A DNA stretch of 49,510 nucleotides. It comes from Pyrinomonadaceae bacterium. GTDB taxonomy: Bacteria; Acidobacteriota; Blastocatellia; Pyrinomonadales; Pyrinomonadaceae. Positions 23,230 through 32,439 of this stretch are shown here, piece after piece. The stretch's first letter is position 1, and every line of letters begins with the position of its first letter. A program made the translations under genes and the position numbers. The stretch covers positions 1 through 49,510 of the forward strand of contig JAUZFQ010000139.1 of NCBI GenBank assembly GCA_030838445.1. Reading direction: 5' to 3'. Below the pieces are notes generated by a model. It was not told the origin of the DNA and did not search any database. It saw only the letters and a program-made list of their open reading frames with translations.

Positions 23230-26200
23230 ATGTTGAAATGCCGGTTGCTCCGAGTGTGGGCGATAGCCCTGCTCTTCTTTGTCTGCACAAATCTTCCCCG
23301 ACACGCCGCGGCGCAGCAACAGACGCCGACCCCGACGCCCACGCCGACCGCGACGCCCGAAGAGCGTTTCGACCCGGCGAAGGACGCCGGAACGCCCGCG
23401 AAGAACACGGGCAACGCGGCGGCGAAAGACGAGCGCGACGCGGGCGTGAACGCCAACCCCTTCGAGCGGCTCGAATGGCGCAGCATCGGCCCGGCCAACA
23501 TGGGCGGGCGCACGGCCGACGTGGAAGGCGTCGCGGGCGACCCCGACATCGTTTACGTCGGCACGGCTTCGGGCGGCGTCTGGAAGACCACGAACGGCGG
23601 GCAGACGTGGCGACCCATCTTCGAGCGACAGGGCACGATCTCGGTCGGCGACATCGCGCTCGAACCGAAGAACCCGGACGTGGTGTGGGTGGGGACGGGC
23701 GAGTCGAACGTGCGCAACAGCGTCTCGTTCGGCGACGGCGTATACAAGTCAACCGACGGCGGGAAGACGTGGCGGCACATGGGACTGCGCGACACGCGCC
23801 ACATCTCTCGCATCGTCATCAACCCGCGCAACCCCGACGTGGTTTACGTCGGCGCGCTCGGCCACACCTTCGGCGCGAACGAGGAGCGCGGCGTCTACAT
23901 GACGACCGACGGCGGCAAGACGTGGACGAAGACGCTTTACATTGACGCGGAGCACGGCGTCTCCGATCTCGACATTGATCCGGTCAACCCGAACGTCCTC
24001 TACGCCGCGATGTGGCAGTTTCGCCGCACGCCCTGGACGCACCGGAGCGGCAGCGAAAAGGGCGGCGTCTTCAAGTCGATTGACGGCGGGCGCACGTGGA
24101 ACAAGTTAACCAACGGCTTACCGAAACTCATCGGGCGCATCGGCGTCAAAGTAGCGCCGAGCAGCCCGAACGTCGTCTACGCGATCACGGAGTCGAAGGA
24201 CGGCACGCTCTACCGGTCGGACGACGCGGGCGAAAACTGGCGGCGCGTCTCGAATCAAGCATCAATCGTCTCGCGCGGTTTCTACTACACGGACGTGCGC
24301 GTTGACCCGACGAACGCGGATCGCGTCTACGCCGTCGCTTCGACTTTGTTCGTCTCGATTGACGGTGGGCGCACCTTCCGCTCCATCACCGGGCGCACGC
24401 ACATTGATTATCACACGCTCTGGATCGACCCCGTTGATCCGCGCCGCATGTGGCAGGGGCAGGACGGCGGTGTCGCCGTCTCTTACGACCGCGGCGAGAC
24501 GTGGGAGTACGTCAACAACATGCCGCTCGGCCAGTTCTACCAAATCCACGCCGACAACCGGCAGCCGTTCTATTACGTGATGGGCGGGCTGCAAGATAAC
24601 GGCAGTTGGACGGGGCCGAGCCGCACGCGCGAACCCGCCGGCATCCTTAACGACGACTGGCGCATGATCAGTTTCGGTGACGGCTTCTACACTCTGAACC
24701 ACGCCGACGATCCGGAGCTTTATCTCTCCGAGTCGCAGGGCGGCAACATCGTTCGCACCGACATGCGCAACCGCGAGCAGCAGGCCGTCACGCCCTACGC
24801 AGACGACCTCGGCGGCGCGGCTGCCGGTCACCGGTACCGCTTCAACTGGAACTCGCCCATCGTCCTCTCGCCGCACGACAAGAGCACCGTCTATCTCGGC
24901 GGCAACGTCGTCTTCAAGTCAACCGACTTCGGCAAAAGCTGGACGGCCATCAGCCCCGATCTCACCACGAACGACAAGGCGAAGCAGGGCGACGCGGGCG
25001 GCCCCGTCGCGCTGGAGAACACGGGCGCGGAGTATCACACGACGGTCATCAGCATCGCCGAGTCCCCCTTGCGCGCCGGGCACGTCTGGGCGGGCACGGA
25101 CGACGGCCAACTGCAAGCGACAGTTGACGGCGGCAAGAACTGGACGAACCTGACGAAGAACGTCCCCGGTCTGCCCGCCAACTCGCCCGTCTCGCACGTC
25201 GAGCCTTCGCGCACCGACGTTGACACGGCCTACGTCGCGTTCGACCGGCACATGCTCGACGACCTGCGCCCCTATGTCTACAAGACGACGGACGGCGGTC
25301 GCACCTTCCGGAACGTCACCGGCAACCTGCCTGCGAACGCCTACGTCTGGATCGTGCGCGAAGACCCGAAGAACACGAATTTGATTTACGCCGGGACGGA
25401 ACTCGGTCTCTACGTCTCTTACACGGGCGGCAACACGTGGCAGATTTTGGAACTCAAGAATTTGCCGCACGTCGCCGTCCACGACATCATCGTCCACCCG
25501 CGCGACAACGATCTCATACTCGCCACGCACGGCCGTAGCATCTGGATTTTCGACGACGCCATGCCCATCCAACAGATGAGCGACTCGGTGCGCAACTCAG
25601 ACCTGCACATGTTCGACATCCGCCCGGCCTTGCGCTTCACGACGCGCTTCACGCGCTACGGCATCGGCGACAAACCCTTCACCGGACAGAACCCGCCCTA
25701 CGGCGCACTCATCACTTATCACCTCAAGGCGAAGCCCGACGAGAAGACGAAGGTGCGCGTGGAAATCCGCGACGCCAAAGGCCAACTCGTGCTCGAAGAG
25801 ACGCGCGTGCCGAAAGAGCGCGGGCTGAATCGCTACGCGTGGAATCTGCGCTACGGCGGCGCGCAGGTGCGGCGTCCGCCGACGACCGAAGAGACGCCGT
25901 TCGGCGGCAACGCGCGCGGCCCGCAGGTGTTGCCCGGCACGTACACCGTCAAACTTTTCGTCGGCGACAAGTCGGTCGAGCGGCGCGTCGAAGTCCGGCT
26001 CGACCCGACCGTCAACGTGCCCGCGTCGGACTTGCAGACGACGCACGACATGAGTCTCAAGTTGCGCGACATGCAGTCCACGACGAACACGATGTTGCGC
26101 GCGCTCGACAGCATCAAAGGCCAACTCCAATTCATCGAGCGCACCGTCAAGGAGCGGCTCACCGACCCGCCGAAGGAACTGACGACGGCTATCACCGACA

Positions 26201-26511
26201 ACTTGAAACAGGTGGACAAGGTGCTCGCCACGCTCTCGCGCCCGCAGGAGGAAGGACTCGGCGTCAACCCCGGCCGCGCGCAGTTGATTGACGAAGTGGG
26301 CGGGCTGTTCTTCACCATTGACGCGACGAACGCCGCGCCCACCCCGGCGCAGCGCGACTATTACGGCGCGCTGCAAACGCGCTTCCGCACGACGCTCGCC
26401 GAGGCCAACAAGTTCTTCACGCAGACAGTGCCGAAGTTGAACGAGACGCTGCGCCGCTTCGACGCGCCGACCGTCTTCGTCGGCAAGCCGATTGAACTTC
26501 CCGCGCAGTAA
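23230..26511 (+). CDS. large exported BNR/VPS10-like beta-propeller protein
   Basis: The 1093-aa protein has a Sec signal (MLKCRLLRVWAIALLFFVC, cleavage near AAAQ), a Thr/Pro repeat linker, and then at least ten Asp-box/BNR repeats of the form S/T-x-D-G-G-x-T-W (WKTTNGGQTW, YKSTDGGKTW, FKSIDGGRTW, YRSDDAGENW, YKTTDGGRTF). These make sortilin-like propellers. The last 250 residues are a separate beta domain followed by long helices (LRDMQSTTNTMLRALDSIKGQL). Such proteins are abundant in acidobacteria; the true activity is unknown, and automatic glycosidase labels are unreliable. The M20 peptidase gene follows after 12 bases. Confidence 0.88.
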   Translation: MLKCRLLRVWAIALLFFVCTNLPRHAAAQQQTPTPTPTPTATPEERFDPAKDAGTPAKNTGNAAAKDERDAGVNANPFERLEWRSIGPANMGGRTADVEGVAGDPDIVYVGTASGGVWKTTNGGQTWRPIFERQGTISVGDIALEPKNPDVVWVGTGESNVRNSVSFGDGVYKSTDGGKTWRHMGLRDTRHISRIVINPRNPDVVYVGALGHTFGANEERGVYMTTDGGKTWTKTLYIDAEHGVSDLDIDPVNPNVLYAAMWQFRRTPWTHRSGSEKGGVFKSIDGGRTWNKLTNGLPKLIGRIGVKVAPSSPNVVYAITESKDGTLYRSDDAGENWRRVSNQASIVSRGFYYTDVRVDPTNADRVYAVASTLFVSIDGGRTFRSITGRTHIDYHTLWIDPVDPRRMWQGQDGGVAVSYDRGETWEYVNNMPLGQFYQIHADNRQPFYYVMGGLQDNGSWTGPSRTREPAGILNDDWRMISFGDGFYTLNHADDPELYLSESQGGNIVRTDMRNREQQAVTPYADDLGGAAAGHRYRFNWNSPIVLSPHDKSTVYLGGNVVFKSTDFGKSWTAISPDLTTNDKAKQGDAGGPVALENTGAEYHTTVISIAESPLRAGHVWAGTDDGQLQATVDGGKNWTNLTKNVPGLPANSPVSHVEPSRTDVDTAYVAFDRHMLDDLRPYVYKTTDGGRTFRNVTGNLPANAYVWIVREDPKNTNLIYAGTELGLYVSYTGGNTWQILELKNLPHVAVHDIIVHPRDNDLILATHGRSIWIFDDAMPIQQMSDSVRNSDLHMFDIRPALRFTTRFTRYGIGDKPFTGQNPPYGALITYHLKAKPDEKTKVRVEIRDAKGQLVLEETRVPKERGLNRYAWNLRYGGAQVRRPPTTEETPFGGNARGPQVLPGTYTVKLFVGDKSVERRVEVRLDPTVNVPASDLQTTHDMSLKLRDMQSTTNTMLRALDSIKGQLQFIERTVKERLTDPPKELTTAITDNLKQVDKVLATLSRPQEEGLGVNPGRAQLIDEVGGLFFTIDATNAAPTPAQRDYYGALQTRFRTTLAEANKFFTQTVPKLNETLRRFDAPTVFVGKPIELPAQ

Positions 26512-26523
26512 AGAAAGAGACTC

Positions 26524-28002
26524 ATGCACAAATTCAGACAACGCATCGTCGTCAAGTTGCTCGTCGTCGCTTTGCTGATCGCCGCATCGTTCCCGGCTCA
26601 ACTGTCGGGAGTCGCGCGCGCGCAAAACGGTGCGCTCAACCCGGAGCAGCAACAACTGCGCGAAATCTTTCAGGAGTTGATCGAGATCAACACGGTAGAC
26701 CCGAACGGCGACGTGACGCGGGCGGCCGAGGCCATGCGCGCGCGCCTGCTCGCGGCCGGGTTCGCGGCCGAAGACGTGCGCGTGGTCGTGCCCGCCGGGA
26801 ACGCGAAGAAGGGCAACCTCGTGGCGCGCTTCCGCAGCCCGCAGCCCGCGGCGGGTCAGAAGCCGCTGCTCCTGCTGGCGCACATTGATGTGGTCGAGGC
26901 GCGCAAAGAAGACTGGTCGGACAACCTCGACCCCTTCAAGTTCACCGAACGCGACGGCTACTACTACGGGCGCGGCACGATGGACGACAAGGCGATGGCC
27001 GCGATCTTCATCTCAAACCTGATCCGCTTCAAGCGCGAAAACTTTCAGCCCACGCGCGACATCATCGTCGCCCTCACGACCGACGAAGAGACCGGCGACT
27101 TCAACGGCGTCGAGTTTCTCTTAAAAGAACACCGCGCGCTGGTTGATGCCGAGTTCGGCATCAACGAGGGCGGGCGCGGCTACCTCAAAGCGGGCAAGCC
27201 TCTGCTGAACGCCGTGCAGGCGAGCGAGAAGGTCTACCAGAGTTTCCGGCTCGAAGTGAGGAACAAGGGTGGGCACAGTTCGCTGCCAACTAAAGACAAC
27301 GCCATCTTCCGCCTCGCCGCCGGACTCGCACGCCTCGCCCGTTTCGACTTCCCCGTCAACTTCAACGAGGTGACGCGCTCCTACTTCGAGCGCATGTCGA
27401 AGATCGAGTCGGGGCAGCTCGCGGACGACATGAAGTTGGTCACGAAGGAATCAGGCGCGGGGTCGCAACGCAAACGGCACGACGAGGCCGCCGCCCAACG
27501 CCTGTCCGAGTCGCCTTACTACAACGCGCTCATGCGCACGACCTGCGTCGCCACGCGGCTCGAAGGCGGGCACGCCGACAACGCGCTGCCGCAGATGGCG
27601 CGCGCCACCGTCAACTGCCGCATCCTCCCGCAGGAGACGGCCGCACAGGTGGAGACCCGGCTCAAGATCGTCCTCGACGACGAACAGATCAGCGTCACGC
27701 CCATCGCCGTCTCGAAGCCCAGCCCGCCGTCGCCGCTGCGGCCGGAGATCATGGAGCCTATCGAACGCCTCACGCGCGAGATGTGGCCGAGCGTGCCCGT
27801 CGTGCCGATCATGGGCACGGGCGCGACCGACAGCCTCTTCTTCCGGCAGGTCGGCATCCCCGTCTACGGCGTCTCCGGCATCTTCGACGACATCAACGAC
27901 AACCGCACTCACGGCCGCGACGAACGCATCGCCGTGAAGTCGCTCTACGACGGGCAGGAGTTTCTCTACCGCCTGACCAAAGCCTTCGCGTCCCCCAAGT
28001 AA
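26524..28002 (+). CDS. exported M20-family metallopeptidase
   Basis: The 492-aa protein has a signal peptide (to about VARAQ, residue 34). M20 metal and catalytic residues are visible: H120-x-D122 in LLAHIDVV, D154 in GRGTMDDK, E188-E189 in TTDEETG, and the metal ligand region NEGGRG. A dimerisation-type insertion follows (HSSLPTKDNAIFRLAAGL) and then GATDSLFFR near the end. It hydrolyses peptides or amino-acid conjugates outside the cytoplasm. It is 12 bases downstream of the BNR gene, so probably co-expressed, and converges with the histidine kinase gene. Confidence 0.9.
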   Translation: MHKFRQRIVVKLLVVALLIAASFPAQLSGVARAQNGALNPEQQQLREIFQELIEINTVDPNGDVTRAAEAMRARLLAAGFAAEDVRVVVPAGNAKKGNLVARFRSPQPAAGQKPLLLLAHIDVVEARKEDWSDNLDPFKFTERDGYYYGRGTMDDKAMAAIFISNLIRFKRENFQPTRDIIVALTTDEETGDFNGVEFLLKEHRALVDAEFGINEGGRGYLKAGKPLLNAVQASEKVYQSFRLEVRNKGGHSSLPTKDNAIFRLAAGLARLARFDFPVNFNEVTRSYFERMSKIESGQLADDMKLVTKESGAGSQRKRHDEAAAQRLSESPYYNALMRTTCVATRLEGGHADNALPQMARATVNCRILPQETAAQVETRLKIVLDDEQISVTPIAVSKPSPPSPLRPEIMEPIERLTREMWPSVPVVPIMGTGATDSLFFRQVGIPVYGVSGIFDDINDNRTHGRDERIAVKSLYDGQEFLYRLTKAFASPK

Positions 28003-28040
28003 ATTTATCGTGAGATGTGATTGACCGGGTTAGGTTGTCG

Positions 28041-29258
28041 TCATCCGGCGGCGCGGTCAACGCGCGCCAACTCCGGCTTGTAGTTTTCGACCGCGCCCGC
28101 CTCTTCATCTTCCGACAATTCGGCAACCGCGGCTTCGACCTGAAACGGAATTTCGAGCGTGACGATCATGCCGCGCGGGGTGGCGGGCGCGAGTTCGAGA
28201 CGACCGCTCGCGCCGTAGAGGTGTTCGAGGCGCGCGCGCGTGTTCGCCAGTCCGACGCCGCCCGCGAGCGTGCGCGTCAGCAGTTCACCGGGCGCGGCGG
28301 GCGCGTTCCTGTCGCCGGCGGCGAGCAGGCCGGGGCCGTTGTCTTCGACTTGCAGCCAGAGCCGCCCGCCGCGGCGCGCGGCGCGGATGGCGAGTTGCCC
28401 CGGCGCAGATTGCCGCGAGATGCCGTGGCGGATCGCGTTCTCGACGAGCGGTTGGAGGATGAGGTTCGGGACGAGCGCGCCGAGCGTCTCAGGCTCGACG
28501 TCGGTCTCGATGCTGAGGCGGTCGTGGCGGACGGTCTCGATCTCCAAGTAGCAACGCAGGAAGGCGAGTTCCTGTTCGAGCGTCACCTCCTGATCGCCGG
28601 AGTTCTCCAAAGTCAGGCGGAGGAAATCTCCGAGGCGCGCGACCATCTGGTCGGCGGCTTCGGCGTCGCGGTGCAGGAGCGCGGAGATGGAGTTGAGCGT
28701 GTTGAAAAGGAAGTGCGGGTGGAGTTGCATCTTGAGGGCGCGCAGTTGCGCCTGCGCGAGTTGGGCGCGCAGTTCGGACGCCTTCACCTCGGCGACGCGG
28801 AAGCTGTGGTAGTAGTCGAGCGCGTTGATGGCGATGAGGATGAGCCAGTAGATCGAGACCTTCAAGGGCAAGTTGGCGAAGAGTTGATAGCTGAAGAACG
28901 AGAGGATCGTGGGAAACTCGCGCGTCAGCACACCGCCCGCGAGCCAGTAGAGCGACAGGTACAGGCAGAGGTGGAGCGCGGGAAACAGGAGGCTCGCGGG
29001 GAGGTGGACGAGGAAGAGACTGCGCGGCCAGTGCTGGCGGTCGAGGCGGTGGCGGCGCGCGAGCTGTGCGATGAGCGGCGCGAGCAGCGCCCAGAGGTAG
29101 AAGGCCGTCAAGTTCCAGACGAAGATGCCGACGAGATCGACGCGACGGTAGTCGCTGATGGCGAGCGTGCCGAAGAAGGAGAGGCTGGCAAACGTGAGGC
29201 CGATCAGCGTCCAGACACCGACGAGGATCAAGATGGCGCGAACACGTTTGAACGGCAT
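28041..29258 (-). CDS. LytS-family sensor histidine kinase
   Basis: The 405-aa kinase has four membrane segments in the first 150 residues. The His_kinase domain reads QLHPHFLFNTLNSISALLH, with H182 the likely phosphorylated residue, followed by the N-box (LVENAIRHGIS), DNGPGL and the GVGLANTRARLEHLYG glycine motif. It lacks an extracytoplasmic sensor domain. The LytTR response regulator at 30112 is its likely partner; a Fis-type gene and a terminator separate them. Confidence 0.88.
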   Translation of the reverse strand: MPFKRVRAILILVGVWTLIGLTFASLSFFGTLAISDYRRVDLVGIFVWNLTAFYLWALLAPLIAQLARRHRLDRQHWPRSLFLVHLPASLLFPALHLCLYLSLYWLAGGVLTREFPTILSFFSYQLFANLPLKVSIYWLILIAINALDYYHSFRVAEVKASELRAQLAQAQLRALKMQLHPHFLFNTLNSISALLHRDAEAADQMVARLGDFLRLTLENSGDQEVTLEQELAFLRCYLEIETVRHDRLSIETDVEPETLGALVPNLILQPLVENAIRHGISRQSAPGQLAIRAARRGGRLWLQVEDNGPGLLAAGDRNAPAAPGELLTRTLAGGVGLANTRARLEHLYGASGRLELAPATPRGMIVTLEIPFQVEAAVAELSEDEEAGAVENYKPELARVDRAAG

Positions 29259-29334
29259 GTAAATTATTATCGCACAGGGAACAGCGTGGGAAAGATTCGC
29301 GTCAACGCGATTTTACTTGAACCGGAGGGCGAAC

Positions 29335-29366
29335 AAAATTCGGGCAGAGGAATCGTCCCCTGCCCG
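29335..29366 (-). terminator. intrinsic terminator after the Fis-type gene
   Basis: CGGGCAGaGG (29341-29350) pairs with CCcCTGCCCG (29357-29366); on the minus strand AATTTT follows. It ends the Fis-type transcript before the kinase gene. Confidence 0.68.
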
Positions 29367-29428
29367 GAATAGTTCGTCTTTGAAAGTGGCTTGCGGCGGC
29401 GCGGCGAGAAACGTCGCCAGTCAAGTTG

Positions 29429-29866
29429 TTAGTCAACCGGCTTCGGGAACGGCCCGACCACTTGCGGCTGCTGCTGCGGCTGCGGCGACTGCGTTTGCGG
29501 CGCATCGTGCGGCAGGGGGATGCGGTAGCGTTTCACCTTCGAGTTGAGCGTCGTCACTTTCAGACCGAGGAGGCGCGCGGCGCGCACCTGATGGCCGCTC
29601 GTCAGTTCGAGTGCGCGCACGATCAGTTCGCGCTCGAAGCGTTCCACCTCGTCGTAGAACTTGATGCCGCGCACGATGTCCGCCGCTTCGAGCGTGCTGA
29701 TGGTCTGCACCTCTTTCAACAAAGTGAGGGCGGCCTTTTGCAGCATCTCGATCTGCTCCGGCAGCGCGTTCTCGTTCAGCGTGAGGCGGTGCGCGACTAT
29801 GCCGCGCGAATCGCTCGCGAAGTTGCTCTCTCTGCGATCCTGTAGCAGTGCTCCGGCGTCTTTCAT
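29429..29866 (-). CDS. Fis-type HTH DNA-binding protein
   Basis: The 145-aa protein ends its ordered part with a Fis/NtrC-type helix-turn-helix: FERELIVRALELTSGHQVRAARLLGLKVTTLNSKVKRYRI (about residues 75-115). The tail is Pro/Gln-rich. The N-terminal half is helical and unassigned; no receiver or AAA+ domain is present. The ATG at 29866 is chosen because GAGGG lies 8 bases upstream. It lies between the LytTR regulator and the LytS kinase, suggesting a shared regulatory circuit. Confidence 0.8.
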   Translation of the reverse strand: MKDAGALLQDRRESNFASDSRGIVAHRLTLNENALPEQIEMLQKAALTLLKEVQTISTLEAADIVRGIKFYDEVERFERELIVRALELTSGHQVRAARLLGLKVTTLNSKVKRYRIPLPHDAPQTQSPQPQQQPQVVGPFPKPVD

Positions 29867-30111
29867 CTTTTTTCCCTCAACTGCGTCTGTGAACTTCGGG
29901 TCGGCGCGCTGTCGCGCGCCAGCGTGTTTGCACGTTGCGGAAGTTAGTTTAACCGCGCCGCGCCGGGCGGCAACGGAAATGTGACGAGACGCGTAATCCG
30001 GTGCTGAACGGTTCGTGGCGGGTGACGAAACTTTACGATTTGACGCGAACATTTGAATGCCGGGGAAAGTTTGCCGCCCGCGCGCGAGCAACGCCTCACC
30101 CACCGCGCGCC

Positions 30112-30885
30112 TCAGGAAGAGTTTTCAAACAACTCCAACAGTTTGTCGCGGTAGCTGCGGCTCAGGGTCAACTGTTTGCCGTCGCGCAAGATCACCACGT
30201 AGTCGCCGCTAAAGAGCGGTTGCAGTTCCTTGATGCGTTCGATGTTGACGAGCGTGGAGCGGTGAATGCGCAAGAATTTGTCGGGGTCGAGTTTGGAGGC
30301 GAGCCGGTTCATGGTTTCGCGCAGCAGGTGCGACTCTTTCCCGGCGTGCAGGCGCAGGTAGTTGCCTTCGGCCTCGATCCAGTCGAGTTCGTCGGCGCGC
30401 AGGAAGAAGACGCGGCCGGAAGACTTGATCATCAATCGTTCGAGATGGCGCGTGGGTTCGGTCTTGAAATTTTCGAGGAGCGAGAGCAAGCGTTCGTTGA
30501 GTTCGCCCTTCGCCCCGTTCGAGAGTTGGGCGCGCGCGCGCTCCACGGCCTTGCGAAAGCGTTCGTGGTTGTAAGGCTTGAGCAGATAGTCGAGCGCGTT
30601 CACGTCGAACGCCTGCAAGGCGTAGCGGTCGTAGGCGGTGACGAAGATGACGGCGGGCATCTCCGCGACGCCGACAGCCTTGACGACGCCGAAGCCGTCG
30701 AGTTCGGGAATCTGGATGTCGAGGAAGACGAGGTCGGGACGCAGCGCGTGGATCGCGGCGACGGCCTCGCGCCCCGCGGCGCACTCGCCGACGAGTTCGA
30801 GGTCGCGTTCGCCCGCGAGGAAACGCTTGATGCGTTCGCGCGCCAGCGGTTCGTCGTCAACGATGAGCGTCCTGATGGTGTTCAC
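30112..30885 (-). CDS. LytTR-family response regulator
   Basis: The 257-aa protein has an N-terminal receiver domain (acidic residues D10-D11, phospho-acceptor D56 in VFLDIQIPELDG, T83, K103 in LLKPY) and a C-terminal LytTR DNA-binding domain (about 145-250, with RVFFLRADELDWIEAEGNYLRLHA and FLRIHRSTLVN). It is the usual partner of LytS-type kinases, here the gene at 28041. The gap to 29866 (about 245 bases) shows no gene. Confidence 0.9.
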   Translation of the reverse strand: MNTIRTLIVDDEPLARERIKRFLAGERDLELVGECAAGREAVAAIHALRPDLVFLDIQIPELDGFGVVKAVGVAEMPAVIFVTAYDRYALQAFDVNALDYLLKPYNHERFRKAVERARAQLSNGAKGELNERLLSLLENFKTEPTRHLERLMIKSSGRVFFLRADELDWIEAEGNYLRLHAGKESHLLRETMNRLASKLDPDKFLRIHRSTLVNIERIKELQPLFSGDYVVILRDGKQLTLSRSYRDKLLELFENSS

Positions 30886-30999
30886 CCGTGTTGCCTCCGT
30901 GGGGCTTCCGGCTCGAAAGGAATTGCCGGGCGTAAAACCGTGTGAGAGTCGCGCCCGGCGTGATCTGTTAAACGCCGCCCGTGTGAGTTTGTTTCAGAC

Positions 31000-31038
31000 A
31001 AAAAAAACCGCGCTTGCGGGTTAGACAACCGCGCGCGG
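31000..31038 (-). terminator. intrinsic terminator for the 31246-33567 operon
   Basis: CCGCGC (31008) ... GCGCGG (31033-31038) with an inner GCGGGTT / AACCGC stem; on the minus strand the stem is followed by eight U (A run 31000-31007). It lies between the acidic protein gene and the LytTR gene. Confidence 0.78.
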
Positions 31039-31144
31039 CTTTTGGTTGCTATCTTTCTTCGACGTTTCAGGGGCGCAACGTTCGCGGGCAACGTCTGCTT
31101 TCGTCAAGATCGCTTCGCCGACTTTTGCCGTTGCCGAACGAAAG

Positions 31145-31176
31145 AGGGGCGGGATACTTAAAAATATCCCACCCCT
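31145..31176. terminator. second hairpin downstream of the acidic protein gene
   Basis: AGGGGcGGGATA (31145-31156) pairs with TATCCCaCCCCT (31165-31176) across an A/T-rich loop. It forms a tandem with the terminator at 31000. No gene is seen between 30886 and 31245. Confidence 0.65.
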
Positions 31177-31245
31177 TAGAGTTGTCCTGAATTTGAGTTG
31201 TCGTGAATTTAACGACCGGCGTTGCGGCCGCCTGTTCGATAGCTG

Positions 31246-31584
31246 TTAACCGAACGAAGGCTCGCCGTCGTAGACGACGTTCCAACCGTTGCGTCGGCTG
31301 GTGGCGAGGCTGCGGTTGAACCAGTGTGTGGCGGCCTCCGCGTCTTCGTAGGTTTGCGCCGAGGGCACGCGCTGGCGCGGATCAACGCGCACGATGCGGC
31401 CACCCCCGGCGGAAATTTTCAAACTCAGGAGCGCGAGCAAATCGTTCTTCTGCATGACGGCGGTGCGCACCTCGAAAGGCTCTCCGTCGTCATCTTCGTC
31501 CTCATCGTCATCCGACTCGTCCGTTTCGTCATACGCTTCTTCTTCGCCGATAATCTCATCAAAGAAGTCTTCGGGTTCGTTCAT
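31246..31584 (-). CDS. acidic small protein of unknown function
   Basis: The 112-aa protein has a strongly acidic N-terminal 35 residues (DETDESDDDEDEDDDGEPFE), followed by a compact domain with VMQKNDLLALLSLKISAGGGRIVRV and THWFNRSLATSRRNGWNVV. No family is recognised. The ATG at 31584 is preferred; a longer version would need a TTG that overlaps the stop of the preceding gene. It is the last gene of a three-gene operon ended by two hairpins. Confidence 0.7.
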   Translation of the reverse strand: MNEPEDFFDEIIGEEEAYDETDESDDDEDEDDDGEPFEVRTAVMQKNDLLALLSLKISAGGGRIVRVDPRQRVPSAQTYEDAEAATHWFNRSLATSRRNGWNVVYDGEPSFG

Positions 31585-31625
31585 AATCTCAAAATTCCTA
31601 TTCTCTAAATTAAGTTCCGCTCGTC

Positions 31626-32438
31626 TCAATACGCGAAGGCTTGATAAATCTCCGTCGCGGGCAGGTCGTCGAGCGATTCGACGACGGGGTTAAAGCGCAG
31701 CATGCGACGGGCGCGCTCCGAGAGCGTCTCGTGTACGTGGCGCGGGATGTGGATCGTCACTTCGGGACGCAACAGCCAGCGGCGGCTGTAGCCGATGACG
31801 ACCATCGGGCGCGGCTCTTGTATCAGGTTCGGCGTGCCGCGATGCAGCGCGCGCACGTCGCGCACGATCACATCGCCGAGCCGCATCGTCAACGCCTCCA
31901 ACTTCCGCTCGCCCGTCTCGATTAGATGCAAGGCTTCGTCTCGCGGCAGCATGTGCGTGCCGCGCGCCACCTCGAAGGGGCCGTTCTCGCGCGTCACCTC
32001 GACGAGCGGGAAGTTGACGGCGAGTTGATAGGGCGGCGTCTCGCGCCCGGTTTCGGGGAAGAGCGGCGGCGTGTCGCGATGCACGTCCTGATACGCGGAG
32101 CCGAGGAGCGGCGTGTCGGTCGCGAGCTGCACCATCGTGAAGTCTTCACCGGCGAGGCGTTCGACTAAGGCGAGCACGTCCGGGTCTTCGTAGATCGAGG
32201 GATCTGCGAACGGGGCGTCGAACGGGAGCGTCACGTAGTAGCGCGCCGAGCCGCGGTTCTGCAAGTGGCCTTCGCGCGCGACGTGTGCGGCGAGCAGCGG
32301 GGCGAAGGCCGCCCCCCACGCGCTGAGCGTCTCCGCCGGAAAATGTTCCGGCAGCACGCAGAAGCCGTCCCGCAACACCTCGCCCGCGAACCCGTCAATC
32401 TCAGCCCCGGAGTATCGCCCCGCGCTCGTCTCGCTCAT
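31626..32438 (-). CDS. phytanoyl-CoA dioxygenase (PhyH)-like oxygenase
   Basis: The 270-aa protein fits the PhyH branch of Fe(II)/2-oxoglutarate oxygenases. H120-x-D122 in QDVHRDTPP and H199 in RALHRGTPN supply the iron facial triad, and the arginine shortly after (about R210) may bind 2-oxoglutarate. TMVQLATDTP and GPFEVARGTH match the usual core strands. The substrate is unknown; many such bacterial enzymes hydroxylate secondary metabolites or lipids. It starts 1 base after the stop of the upstream exported-protein gene, so they are co-translated. Confidence 0.82.
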   Translation of the reverse strand: MSETSAGRYSGAEIDGFAGEVLRDGFCVLPEHFPAETLSAWGAAFAPLLAAHVAREGHLQNRGSARYYVTLPFDAPFADPSIYEDPDVLALVERLAGEDFTMVQLATDTPLLGSAYQDVHRDTPPLFPETGRETPPYQLAVNFPLVEVTRENGPFEVARGTHMLPRDEALHLIETGERKLEALTMRLGDVIVRDVRALHRGTPNLIQEPRPMVVIGYSRRWLLRPEVTIHIPRHVHETLSERARRMLRFNPVVESLDDLPATEIYQAFAY

Positions 32439-32439
32439 C

